A DNA stretch of 64,000 nt from Micropterix aruncella (lineage: Eukaryota; Arthropoda; Insecta; Lepidoptera; Micropterigidae). A program made the translations under genes and the position numbers. This document shows positions 25,181 to 37,500 of the stretch, piece by piece (the first letter of the stretch is position 1; every line of letters starts with the position of its first letter). The notes beneath the pieces are model-generated. The model had not been told where the DNA came from, ran no database searches, and was given only the letters and a program-made list of their open reading frames with translations. Location: assembly GCA_944548615.1 (NCBI GenBank), contig OX155980.1, positions 36,231,643-36,295,642 of the forward strand, given 5' to 3'.

Positions 25181-25271
25181 ACCGCGGGCGAGACCCGCAG
25201 ACCCACCGAATCAAACGACCAGTGCTGTATATCGTTTAAATTCGAATCGAAGAACCCTCGGTAGTGCTGTG

Positions 25272-25319
25272 ATGCCTGACATGGCAGGGAGAGACGGAAA
25301 CGTTTCCGCGCATCGCTGA
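25272..25319 (+). other. Upstream ORF 2 in the Egfr leader (15 codons)
   Basis: The ATG at 25272 begins a short frame reading MPDMAGRDGNVSAHR and ending in TGA at 25317-25319. It lies wholly within the leader, 63 bases before the Egfr ATG, and contains a second in-frame ATG. This layout is compatible with translational down-regulation or re-initiation. Confidence 0.45.
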
Positions 25320-25371
25320 CTGCGACAAGTGTGCGTGTCGAGGAATAGGGACTGCAGTGACGTCATTTGAC

Positions 25372-25392
25372 ATGATCGACCATGTGGTATAA
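25372..25392 (+). other. Upstream ORF 3 overlapping the Egfr start codon
   Basis: The ATG at 25372 reads MIDHVV and stops at TAA 25390-25392, so it overlaps the Egfr start codon (25382) in a different frame. A ribosome initiating here would pass the receptor start codon out of frame. This is a direct reading of the sequence; any regulatory role is inference. Confidence 0.5.
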
Positions 25393-25526
25393 AGTGATAG
25401 CTGGACATCGCCGGCAGTTCGTGACCGCTCTCCTGCTCTTCGCCTTGGCGTCGGCTGCCGCCGCGCGAGGGCCTCAGCACAGACACCACAACAACAAACC
25501 CTCATCAGATTTCGTCAAAGGAAAAA
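25382..25526 (+). CDS. Egfr: Egfr coding exon 1: start codon and signal peptide
   Basis: The ATG at 25382 opens a 48-codon segment with a basic N-terminus (residues 1-11) followed by a hydrophobic core, [14 protein letters not shown], typical of a secretory signal peptide. A histidine/asparagine-rich stretch follows. The exon ends in GAAAAA before the donor GTAAGT at 25527, leaving one base of a split codon (phase 1). The next exon restores Ile and then CIGTNGR. The reading frame runs past the donor to a stop at 25571-25573, but that extension is intronic. The exon sits in a CpG-rich block, as expected for a first exon next to its promoter. Confidence 0.9.
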
Positions 25527-28500
25527 GTAAGTTCCGCTTTCATTTGCAGAAAGAATCACAAACAAATTTCTAAATAACATAGGGGTCGTAAAAGTGTAGT
25601 TGTTCATACCCAACGCCATTGCAAATTACTCTCGAATAAAGCACGACAGTGTCATGATACTTAGCATAACATTAAATCACAGTATCATACAGGATGCTGA
25701 TTGAGTAGATTTGTGGGAAACCGTTTAATACCAATTTTATTATAATTTTAAGATTTTAAGAAAATGCCGCCATTTTGTTTTCCCCGTCATTTTCAATTAT
25801 TTTTTTTACCCTTTAGGGCATATTATGCTATTTTGTGGAACCCGCCTTGTTGCTATTGGCACTATCTTCTAGGCGGGCATTTGTAGCATCACGCAAACAC
25901 TCAGGCGGTCACCCATCCCAGTATTGACCGCATGCTAAACTTCGGTAACAACGAGGTGAACCGGTGTCAACGTGGCTACGGACGCCACTAGTCTTTCGTA
26001 TTAGACATTTTTTTTTAAATGCAGTTGTTTGACATTATAAATACGATAAAAACGAATTTACCTCGTAAAGTTTGTAACACCCGGCGTTTCGGCGATGTTG
26101 CAACCACCGATATCCAGAGTAGACTATATACCCTTCACGCGGTAAATTCGTTTTTATCTTATTTATAACGTTTTTATCTTATTTATAATTACTGACATGT
26201 ATCATATTATCTTCTAATACCATGCTAAGATTCATAATACTGTTATTTTTTATACGAGAGCAATTTGCAATGGCGTTTTGTTTGAAGAGATAACACTTCA
26301 GCGGACCCTTAAATCCTACGTTGCTTGGATCACTTCTGTGCGGTCTACGAGCTTTGGAAACATCAACGCACGCGAAACATCGTATCACAGAGAAAACCCT
26401 TGTAAAAAAACTAGCGTAGAAAAAAATATTCTTATACATACACATTTCAGTCTAATATTGACATTTTAGGCATTATGGCATCCTGAGTGTTAGGTATCAA
26501 GTCATTTTAGGCACCAAGTCACTTTAAAAGTTCCTTTGGATGATTTAATACAAATATAACTAAATTTATTATGAGGTCGATATGTCAGCATAAATATGGA
26601 TGTTATAAGTGGAATTAGATATCTTTTTGACATTCCTTGTATAAGGATATCAATCATACGGCATAACACATCATCATTTTGCATCGGTGGCCTGGTACTA
26701 CCAGACATCGGAAAACACTAAATATCTATTTATAAATATCAATTGGTTCTCACACACATATGTGCGTCCATGGAAGATATATAAGAGCACCAAAAGAAAG
26801 TGTATTTATTTCCATCGTGGATTGACTACGGAATAGTCTTTCACAGTGTAAAAAATGAGCAGTTATAAATGCATTAGTATGTGCCAAATATAAACGATAG
26901 AAAATGAAGCACCTACCTCATAGCGCTACAACCTTAAATTCTTCACCAACGTTATGCAAATTCAACTTAGCCATCTTCTCTGAATCTAACATGATCTATT
27001 TTATTTTATTTATTTATTTAAGAATTAATTACTATAAAACATTGATTTGCTTACAAAAATAACATGAACCGAATGGCAAAACCTTAACCTTTTGCTTATT
27101 TGATTCTGTCACCCAACTGGGATTAGCCCGTTCTAGGGTGGACAGGACTCTAATATTATAATCAAGTTTGCTTGATTGCTTACAAAATTGTACAAGTTTT
27201 AGTAAAAAGCTAATAACACTAAATTGCCCTAAAATGTGGTCTTCAAAAAAAAAAATATAAAAATATTAAAAGATAATAAAATGCGATTAAGTAATATAAA
27301 TAAAGTTATATGTGAGAAAAGAAAGAAACAGTCATTAATATTTCATAAATGTTAAGTAATATAGGATTTAATATAAAAATACCTAGTCAAAAAAGTATAA
27401 TTCATGGTCAAAATAATATATAACAACAAAGTCAAATAATTTTTTGGTAGTTACCTATTTCAATGTTAAAATATACTCAAAATACATGTTTAAAAATATG
27501 TTAATAATGTGTGCACCTAAGTTTTATTAAACTATTATTTCTAACTTTTGATGTATAACCATACATCATGATTCGATAACCATTTCTTTAATTTATTTTT
27601 GAATTCCCTAAATGTCAAATTCATTTTTATTTCCATATTGATCAGATTGTAAAATCTCGGCGCAATGAAAGAGTAATGTCTTTGTCCAAATGATGTTTTC
27701 ATTCTGGGTATTATTCAGCTATTTTCTAAAACTTGTCTCGTTGGTCTCGTAAGTACTCGTAAGTTTGATAAGCCCGAATGATATTCGCAAAGTCGCAAAC
27801 ACAAATCCACAAGGCTTGAATAATACATACATACCTACTTCAACGAAATAAGCTGACATTATTACACGAAACACTTGATATAGAGTAGATACAATATAAT
27901 TAAGTTCTTACGTCACTATCTATGGGACCAGCTTCTGTCCAATATCAGAAATGCAACGACACTTAAATGCCTCATAAGTGTCACTGAAAGAGTATTTCAT
28001 GATCCACAATCCTAGTTACCTTTCATCTCGTCCAATCCTCCTGCGCGGTATCGAAGATCCTGCGCAGTATTTTGCTTTCAAAGAGCATCTAGTACATTTT
28101 AACCCGCTTTGCGAGAGTCCATGTTTCTTGATGCTCACAAAGCTGCCTTCGTCTTCAGGGATAACAGGCTGGATTTCATTCGATAATGGAGTCCTAAGTA
28201 AACCTATTTTCAGACATTAAACGTACTTTCACGTCTTTATTGTTGTTGTCGCTGGTAATGAATGATCCGAGATTTCTGAATTCCATAACATTCAAATGAA
28301 TAGGGATCTACTACAATAAAAGGAGCTAAGTTCACTCTTTTAAAGTGGGTGGCCCTGTATTTGATTTTCTCCTGATTCATCTTCAGGCCCTTGCATTTTG
28401 CTGCTCTGTCCAATGCTAAAACCTCAAGTGTGCAATTCAAAAACTCGGAAGAGTTCTCTGCAACAGAAACTTGATTTTCGTTTGGTTCGATGTTGGATAA

Positions 28501-31500
28501 AAGGGTCGATCAGATTTAGACAAAAGCGCCAAATCTCTACATTCAGAAAGATTCTGAAAATACCGTTTTCAGCAAGATTTGCGACAGACATATTTTCCGA
28601 TTGCGCTGTTTTCAGCCCTCGATATGTATGTAGTTCAAAATATTACGCGAAACGACTGGTTCCAAGCGCGCAGACCGGGGCCCGTAGTAGTTATTACAAA
28701 TTCTACGAAGCCAAGCAACTCTCGGCTGGAGAGCGAGCAAAAGCTATTGGCTCGGAGCCGGTTTAGAGAAATCGTGGGCCGCAAGATCGACGCCACAGAT
28801 CTACGTCAGACGTCAATTCAGACCGGGCCGCGGTATGCCTTTTGTCGGCCGCACTCTTCGACGAAGAGCCAAAGAGAGAACAAACACTTTAGGATTTTGT
28901 TTACCGAGGGTTCCACGCGGCAAGGGAAGCATTGCTAGTTAATCTCCTATTATTTAACATTACGGCAGAACGAAGACTGCAGACATTTAGATCCCAATAA
29001 AAGATGTACTTGTTTAAAACTAAGGTCCATCAGCAGTGGCTCGTTCATCCTTGACAACAAGCCTTTCGAGAAGTCGATTAATATGTTGTTTTAATGCAAA
29101 TTGTTGTTTTGTTGTTTTAGTATTGCGTAGTATTGTTGTAGTGCATTATACTAAAGTTCGTTAAGGGTCGGCCACATGTAAATCAGAAACAAACATCACT
29201 TCGATCGTAGGATGATAATTGCTGAAACGGCACGGATTATATAACTTAAAATTTTACACGGATATGTAAATATGTAAATTGAAATTTTACACGGATATGT
29301 AAGGTCTGAAATTAAGTTTTTTTAACTCTTAAATACTATGAGAATTACGTGGGGAAAATTAGTGAAAAAGTTCAAAAATGAATTTACTGGGGTCATATTC
29401 TCGCCCATTTAAAACATTCGTCTACAAATGTAACCTATTTAATCTCAAAGGCAATAAGTTCATTAATGTTTCATAAAATTAAAACCCGTTCAGACCGTTG
29501 GTACAACTTTTTCATTACAATTCAACAAAAAATGTTTTTTTTGTTAATTTATCGGATCTTTTTGCTGAATTTAATGAAGACTAATAAAATCTAAAAATTG
29601 TTAACGCTTTTAAAGCATTACCAACTTACTGACATGCAGAGGAATAATAATATGTTATTAAGGAAAACCCTAAGGAATCTTCATCTAACTATTCCTATAA
29701 TACTTATAATTGAAGCGTTTGTAATTATGTCTTATTTCGGTTATGCGATATGTTGTTTTGGCGCTTCCGCGTGTATTTTCTCCTTACGAAGGACAGAGAA
29801 AGCGAGATGTCAAAGCTTACAGAAAACTCAAAGACGTCTTTAAAACGAATCGAAAGTGTTCAAGCAGTACGTCCTCTTATTTATGACGTATAGATCACAG
29901 ACACTGAACCTTACAGCCGATATACAAGATAAATTGCAAAAGAGAGACTTAAATGTAGAGTTGATGACAAAAATCATATTTTTTCTGATAATCATACACT
30001 TTTCGTCTCTCGTTAATTTAAATTGTTGTAAATCGTCTGCTAATGTTCAGACATTTTGAACGGTTATAGAAAGCCTTTATAAGTGGCATCAACTGCTATG
30101 AAAACGTGATTTTTAACGGTCGCAGAAATGCTTCTGAAGAAGTCTTGTTGAAGATAAATCCTTGACAAGGAAAATCTTCGACTAAAGTATATAACCAGCT
30201 CCTACTGTCTACCATCAATCTAATACGATGTTGGGATAGTAACTATTGATATCAATAATGCTGCTATTCATTTACTTTTGACGCAAATAGCGTCGACAGT
30301 ATTTTAAAAGGGCTTTAGGATTTACGTATGATAAAAAAACGGGTTCATACAACGATCTGAGTTATTATCTGGTTTTGCACGGGATCGACTGACGTGACAA
30401 GCCGCTGCTGTGCCTCATATTATATTTATTTATTTATTTATTTCATAAGCAAATAAACATAACAGTTTATACCAATCCGTTGATATGCAATATACACAAA
30501 AATATAAAAAATAATAGAATTCTTACAAGTACATACACAACATGTTTAAATAAGCGTTAAATACAAATACAGGCATTAAGAATAGAAAAACTTACAAACT
30601 TACAGTACATAAAGCGCGAAAACAATTTATATTATTCTGTCATAAACAAGTAGCGCAATGCCCATACCTTGAGACGCGGGCTCGCTGTAAAAATATCAAA
30701 GTTTGAAGCTGTCGAACATAGCGCATTTATGTGCCGCAAAGCTCGGGTGAGCAGACTCCATCGACTTAGGTTGTGCGCGAGGACGGCTCCGCAAATAGAT
30801 TATGAGTGCGAGCACGATTATAATTGTCCGGAACAAAGAGACAAACCTTCGCTAGCATGCTAGGATTAACAACTCTTCTCCTAATCAGCTTGAAAACGTA
30901 GGAATGGCGAGCATTTCTCTACGCAAGAGAGAGATTTATAGCCCACCATGCCTAGTAGAAAACTAGTAGGGTATAAGTACGGATAATATCGGTACTGCTT
31001 AAAATATATAAAGCGTAAGAAACATTTTTGTTTTTTTTCCAACATATCATTTGTGATATAATGATGCTGATGTGGATTTCATATAACTGCATTCGTTTCC
31101 AATCTGCTTCTCACAATTGAATTATATACAATGTATGCATATATATTATACAATGTATGCATAACCCGTACATTGTGAAAATGCTTTAGGTTGCGAATAA
31201 CAAACCCATACGAATAACATATAATATGAGGCACAACAGCGATGTAGAATCTTCGAAGAAAGTTCTTCTCTGATTTTAACACTAAATGGTCGCGTGGGTC
31301 ACGTTCCTGGGTCTTCAGATCCTCGTCAGATATGATGATGTTCTGATCCATTTGGATACAAAACAATTCTACTATCTCCTAAACCCCTGATAAATCTATA
31401 AATCGAAAGCATATCCGTTTTCCTGCTGTTGCCTACCGTTTTAGCTTGGCAGACTTTTTAAATATTATTTTTATGAATTTGGTTTTGCAATATATTTTAC

Positions 31501-34500
31501 TTCATTTGTGTTTTTCAGAATAACGATACGTTTGACTTTTTATAAATTAAAAGATTTATAATTCATTGATAACATTCTGCTTATAGTTGTATAACCAGAG
31601 TGAATGTTTTCTTTTGAAACGAAAAATTCGATTTTTACCTAGATTCATGGAACGAGACAAAAGTTATACCAGGAGAATTAACTTCTCCTTAGTATTTATT
31701 TTTTAATTACTTAATTGTTGCACGTTTAAAATGCGTTACGATGTGTATAATTTCATCCCATTTTTACGCATACATTATTCTTGCCCATAAGCTCTCTTTC
31801 TCTAGCGTTCGCTGATAGTTTCTTTTTTAATATTTTTGTTTTATCTTTTTTACAAAATACTTGTGACATAGATTTTTGTACCTTAAATATAGATTTTTTT
31901 TAAATATATTTAAACGAATTGCTTTATTAAAAAGTTAAATGATACTCATTGTAGATTGGAATGATGCAGAAACGTAATATACCTGGAGAGTCATTCGCAT
32001 TTTCAATAATCTTTTTAACTTTAACAGCATCTGCGCCAACCAGAGCCCATTTTTTGCTTATTTTATTACGTAGAATAGTAATTTGAGACAAGAAACGTAA
32101 AACTACTGTTAAATTAGAACCTACGTCCAATTTTATACCGAAATTCCTACTTTAAGGTCGAAAAAAAACTTTTCGCCACCACCTGATAAGGTTACATTAC
32201 CCTCAATAAAGTTATCTTACAATACTCGTGTGTCGTAGTTAACTACTAGATGGCAATAGTAATATGAAAATTACAAATTATTTCAAGGTACTTATGCTCA
32301 AGGCAATTCGCAGGCTAATTATGTTGCATTCGTAGATCTGTATATGTATACGAGTATAATAGGCCATGTTTACTTAAAAAAGCCAGATATCTTTAAATTT
32401 TCGATTAGACTTAACGCCATTACACGTTATGACAGTAACTTAATGACAGTAAATCATGGCAGCAACTCCATTATACATTATAATGTGGAAACGCCATTAT
32501 TAAGTATGTCACTGCAGAACGAAATAGCTGAGTCGTCATCAGCAGTGCAGAAAAGTCTGTGGTACTTCTTAGACCAGTCTGGCATCAGTTCAGTCCGCGA
32601 CCTTGGTCAGACTGGCGGGAGACTGACCGTTTATCACCTTGACTGATGGACTAAACTGGTGGATTTTCTTACATTTTAATAATTTCTATTAGTCTATCAG
32701 TCAGTACGCGGATCAATGTCTCGGATTGAACTAATGCCAGATTAAAGGTGTATAAGTCTCCCCCGATGACTATAAGTCGAGATGCTACCTGTAGACCAGA
32801 TGGTCGATATGACGCCTCATACAATCGATAAAGACACGGCTACATTCTAGCAAAATAACTGATGGCTTTTGGTGTTTTGGCAGTTTAATAAAATATGTTT
32901 TTGACTTTAGTTAAATGATGAGTATCTGAAAAGAACACCCTCAAAAAATGTCTTTTCTCAAAAATATGTTATTCAAACAATCTCTATTGCATATTAATGT
33001 ATACAATGGCGGACTTATCACTGCGTGGACTTACACTCAACCAATATCTACGATGGAGGGAATCATAATCGGTTGAATCTAAGGGACATTAAGTTTAATA
33101 ATTTTATGAAGGATAAAGAAAACTAAGCAATGCGTTGAGGCCTCACTACGTTTGCCATCGTGCACCGCGAGCGCGACGGGATCGCATGTGTTTGTCTTCG
33201 ATAATATATATGGAGTGGACTAACGAGTCATTGTGTTTCTCGAAATTCTGCAAACAAGGCCATGTTTGTGGGATCCGAGACACAAAGTTACAAAAACGTA
33301 CATCTCAAAATGAGTAATTGAATTATTACCATTTAAAACAACAATCGAAGAAATTATAAAGAAAAAGGAAACCCTAATAGGTTATTATAGAACCCATTTA
33401 AAAAGTCTTTAAGAAGTCCAGTCTTTTTTTCTTCATTCGGTAATGACAAAATATATTCATATAATTAAAAAAATACACTCATGAAATACAGCGTAGCAGC
33501 GTCAACGTCCATCTTGCTTGAAATTCAAGGAACATTAACGCCAATTTTATTGCCAAGAATGGGCATTAACGTTAGCCGTTTAAAGTGTGGCCACTCAATT
33601 TTACGCGTTAATAAATAACTCAATATTTATCGCGATGATGGGCATTGACGATTCCCGTTAGTGTGGCCCCAGCTTAACAAATATTACGTCTGGACTATTC
33701 GCATACAAATAAAAAATAAACAATTTATTTACTTATAATGTTTCTTTATAACCAATTTATTTCTTTCTTTATTTTTCTTTCTTCATAAACAATTTCCTAT
33801 ATACTTATAACATTTTTACCGTTATAGTGGTTGTTTGGTAATCCAAATTTTGATTTTTCGCAAATCTTCATTCCAAAACTACAATGTTGATTTTCCCGTA
33901 CAAGATTTATAATTATTGTTGTGATCATCTAAAATGTTGATTTTGAGATTTTAATGGATTTACTTGTCTTAAGATCTAACGAATCTAATAAAGTGGTTAA
34001 GAAAAAAAATACGTCTCTATGTTACCGCGACTGGAGCTTAGAAACTAATGGTCCGATTTTGGGAAATTTGGCATACATATTTAAAGTGCTATTATCTAAT
34101 ATTTAACCAATTTTAATGAAAAAATTTGTAAACTCTGAAAAGTTTTAAGTGATTTAAAACATTTTCCGACTTATTCGTATTAACTTTCGGATTAAGGGTC
34201 TCGTTTGTCGACAAATGTTTTAGATGGGTGAGAATATGATTCAGTTTGACAATAAAAAAGCATTTTTAAACTGTTTCACTGATTTTCGCCACTTAATTCT
34301 TATAGTATTTAGGAGTTTAACGAAATGAGACTTTAATCCGGATGTACTTTAGACCCTTTATCCATCTGTACTTATATGTATAATTAAAGTTATATGACTC
34401 GTAAAAATTTTCAAGTAATTGTGATCCTACGAAGTGTGTTTTTTGGGTTTACACGGTTACAATGCTTAAACCCGGAACGTGATATATGAAAGGTTCGTTT

Positions 34501-37500
34501 CAGTCTGATTTATTTGACCTATAGCTATGATTAAAGAACATACCTACTGTTTCTTGAGTTTTTTTTAGTTTTCACCACTAAGCTAAGGGATAGTTAGCTA
34601 GAGCCGCACCGGACCCATTATTTAAATCGCGATAAAATTTCGTAGCAATAAAAATATTTTTATTTAATAAAAAAGGTTGCTTTTGCGTGGTTTACGCGCG
34701 CTCGCTTATTGATCCATGTACCGGTTGATCCAAGTACATGTCGCGTAAGTATGCGGTCAATGCCGTTCGCCACGCAGGCGACAGAAATACAACTGTCCTT
34801 TTCCCCCGTCCACCGTGTACGCGAAGAGAGAGAAGGAAAGACCAGCGCGCGATGAGCCAAATACCACGGAAGACAATCAAACATGGCGACTCTATAATAA
34901 CCAAACAGAGGTTGTGAGAAAAACTGGTTTATTTATACGGCGAATTTTCGATGACCACGAGTGGAAAACTAAAATCGATAGTTTTTTGTCGCTTCAATTT
35001 TTTGACTTATACTCGATATTACTTTCCGTAGGTTCTTTATTCATTTTATTTCATCTATGTATATGAATCATGGGCTAAACGAGTTTTTACAGTTTTTAAA
35101 ACCCACGTTGCGTTGAGATGAATCAATGGATCAATTTCCGGTCGATTTTGAATGCGGAATTCTTTCCCTCGATCATCAATCGACAATCTACCTTTTACCT
35201 CTGTGTTGTCTGTGAATCAAAATCATTATTATGATTTTTCACGAAAACAACACATATCACGCAAAATCTGCTGCAAAGATTTTTGGCGAGATTAGGTTGG
35301 GTATTATTCTTACAATATGTCCGAAAAGATACTAGGTGTTACAAAATACTAGGTGTTACAAGATACTAGGTGTTACATTCATAAAAAGTCATGTCGAGTT
35401 ATACGCAGAAGTCAAATAAGTAATGATACATATCTAACGCCCAATAGATTTATTACATGTAATAGTTCTCCTTTATTTCGTTGCAATGTTATTTTTGATT
35501 GGTTTTTTATTTTCACGTATACTTATTTTTTGTATGACATTCTTTATTTCTTGGGATATTTTCGAGAATTTTGGATACGTAGTATTATATTGTTTTAATT
35601 GTCTGCTTCAGTGTTGTAAAGTAGTTCCGGTGAAATGCACCGGATATCTGCAAATGCCTTGTTTTAAAATTTCATTTAAGGACGTAATTTAGGTAGGTAC
35701 CTACTCCTAAGTGATACCTACCAATTTATGATATTAGCTATACTTCGACATACTTTTTTTTCTTGTATTTTCTAGTCATCTTTGTATTTTTACTTGGAAA
35801 CTTTATTAGGAATATTCCTATGATGTTATTGATATTAGAATGTCCAGAACAACAACTAGTAATGACTTCTTACTAGTTGTTTTTCTGGTTGGCGGAGAAA
35901 CTCCATCGAAACAACTAAAAGTTGCAAGATTCGTAAAGATTCACCCTGCATCAAAACGATACCGACTACGTAGGGGAAATACACACAGGATGGCATATGT
36001 ACATGGACAAATTGACACACCATTGTTATTGTGAAAATCGTTTTAATACTCATTACAATTACTCGTACAAATAAGTACCGCTAGAGGTGCGTTAATCTTC
36101 CACCGAGACACCGTGAAAAACTGCTCCTATCCACAACGAGCTGGAGTGAGTGGTCGCGCATGAGAATGGGGTTTTGAGACTCCGAGTTTTTGCATCTCAT
36201 GAGTTTGAAGTATGATATCAAACCAGCAGCTATCTACCAGCAGCTAGCAGTATGATATCAAACCAGCTTATTGATATCAATAAGCAGCATTCTTCACGTC
36301 TCGTTTTAGGTGAACGCATATTACGTGGAATAACAGAATGTATCTGGAAATTTATTTATTTAATATTGGTTATTTTGGTCATAATGGCACAGTACAGGAT
36401 CATGATCCAATCATAAATAACAACATGAACAGGAAACAACCAGAAAAGGAGGAGGAGGAAGTTAACTAAGGTGCTTAATTTAATAAAACATCCCTGAATC
36501 CGACAAACAATAACAAAATGGGCTTGGGCTGGGGCGGCACTTACTGTAATTTGTAAAGACGTATTGATCCGTTCTAAGCATCGGGGTGGTTGTGAGATCA
36601 GGCGACCTAACCACTATGCCACTAAGTATGCCATTTTGAGCTTATTTCCCCTACTTTGGTTGGTTGTCAAGTATTCCCGATCCCATGGTAGGTCACATGC
36701 CTGTCTGATTCGATCATACGGCGCACAGCATCGATGTTTTTGTTATTGACAGCGGTGGCCAGGCGACCTTCACGAAATTCGTCACTGAGATTATACGACC
36801 ACATTTGAATCCTGCAAACGAGCTATACATCGTCGTCTTGCTTGGTGCTGCATTGCCAAACAGTTTGAAGCCGATCGAGACTCTGTTGAGCTGTCAAATT
36901 ACACTTGAAATCGTACAAAATCATACACCGAAAATTTTCAGCAGTTCAATCTTTCGTAATGCAGACACGCAATTTTTAAATGACGCCACAATGAAAAAAC
37001 AAATGATACTTAGATTAAACAACCTTTATTCCCTAGGTAAATAGTTCCATGTTCATATGTTGTCATTATTTTTTTTAATCGTTTATGTACATAAGTGACC
37101 AGTTCCAGAAACTTTCAGTGTTACCTATATATTATGATGACATGTAACACTGAAAGAAAAGCTTACAACTCACTTTTCACCCACTTAATTGTCGTATCAG
37201 TAACACAGTATTATGGTATCATCGAGCTTTCGACTTCAATAGACTTATCAAGCTTGGGCTCGTTTGACATGTTTTATTTAATAAGTCTTTTGGTTACATA
37301 TAGTGACCAGGAGGTAAAGGCGTATTTTTTAGTTTTTTGTAAGTAATTAATAACTCTTTTTTTTCTGTATTCTTCCATTACTGTTAAAATACCACCTCAA
37401 GTTGACAGACATCTCTTGTGCGTACGTAATTTGTTCAAACGTAACTTGATTTTCTCACGAATTCTCGTTCTATACGCTCCATCATAGTAGATGGTGATAT

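Larger units (their letters stand above)
24880..25381 (+). promoter_or_regulatory. CpG-rich probable Egfr promoter and 5' UTR
   Basis: A block about 500 bp long is much richer in G, C and CpG than the AT-rich DNA around it and runs straight into the Egfr start codon. TCAGTT at 25051-25056 fits the insect initiator consensus TCAGTY. A DPE-like GGTCG at 25075-25079 is about five bases too close for strict DPE spacing, so the exact start site is unproven. A perfect palindromic TGACGTCA (CRE/ATF type) lies at 25358-25365, only 17 bases before the ATG. The leader contains three upstream ORFs, listed separately. Confidence 0.55.

Noticed and set aside
34716..34745. Alternative Egfr first exon ending at a GTAAGT donor in intron 1
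   Set aside because: The frame from ATGTACCGG leaves two bases, but exon 2 needs one; no signal peptide is encoded.
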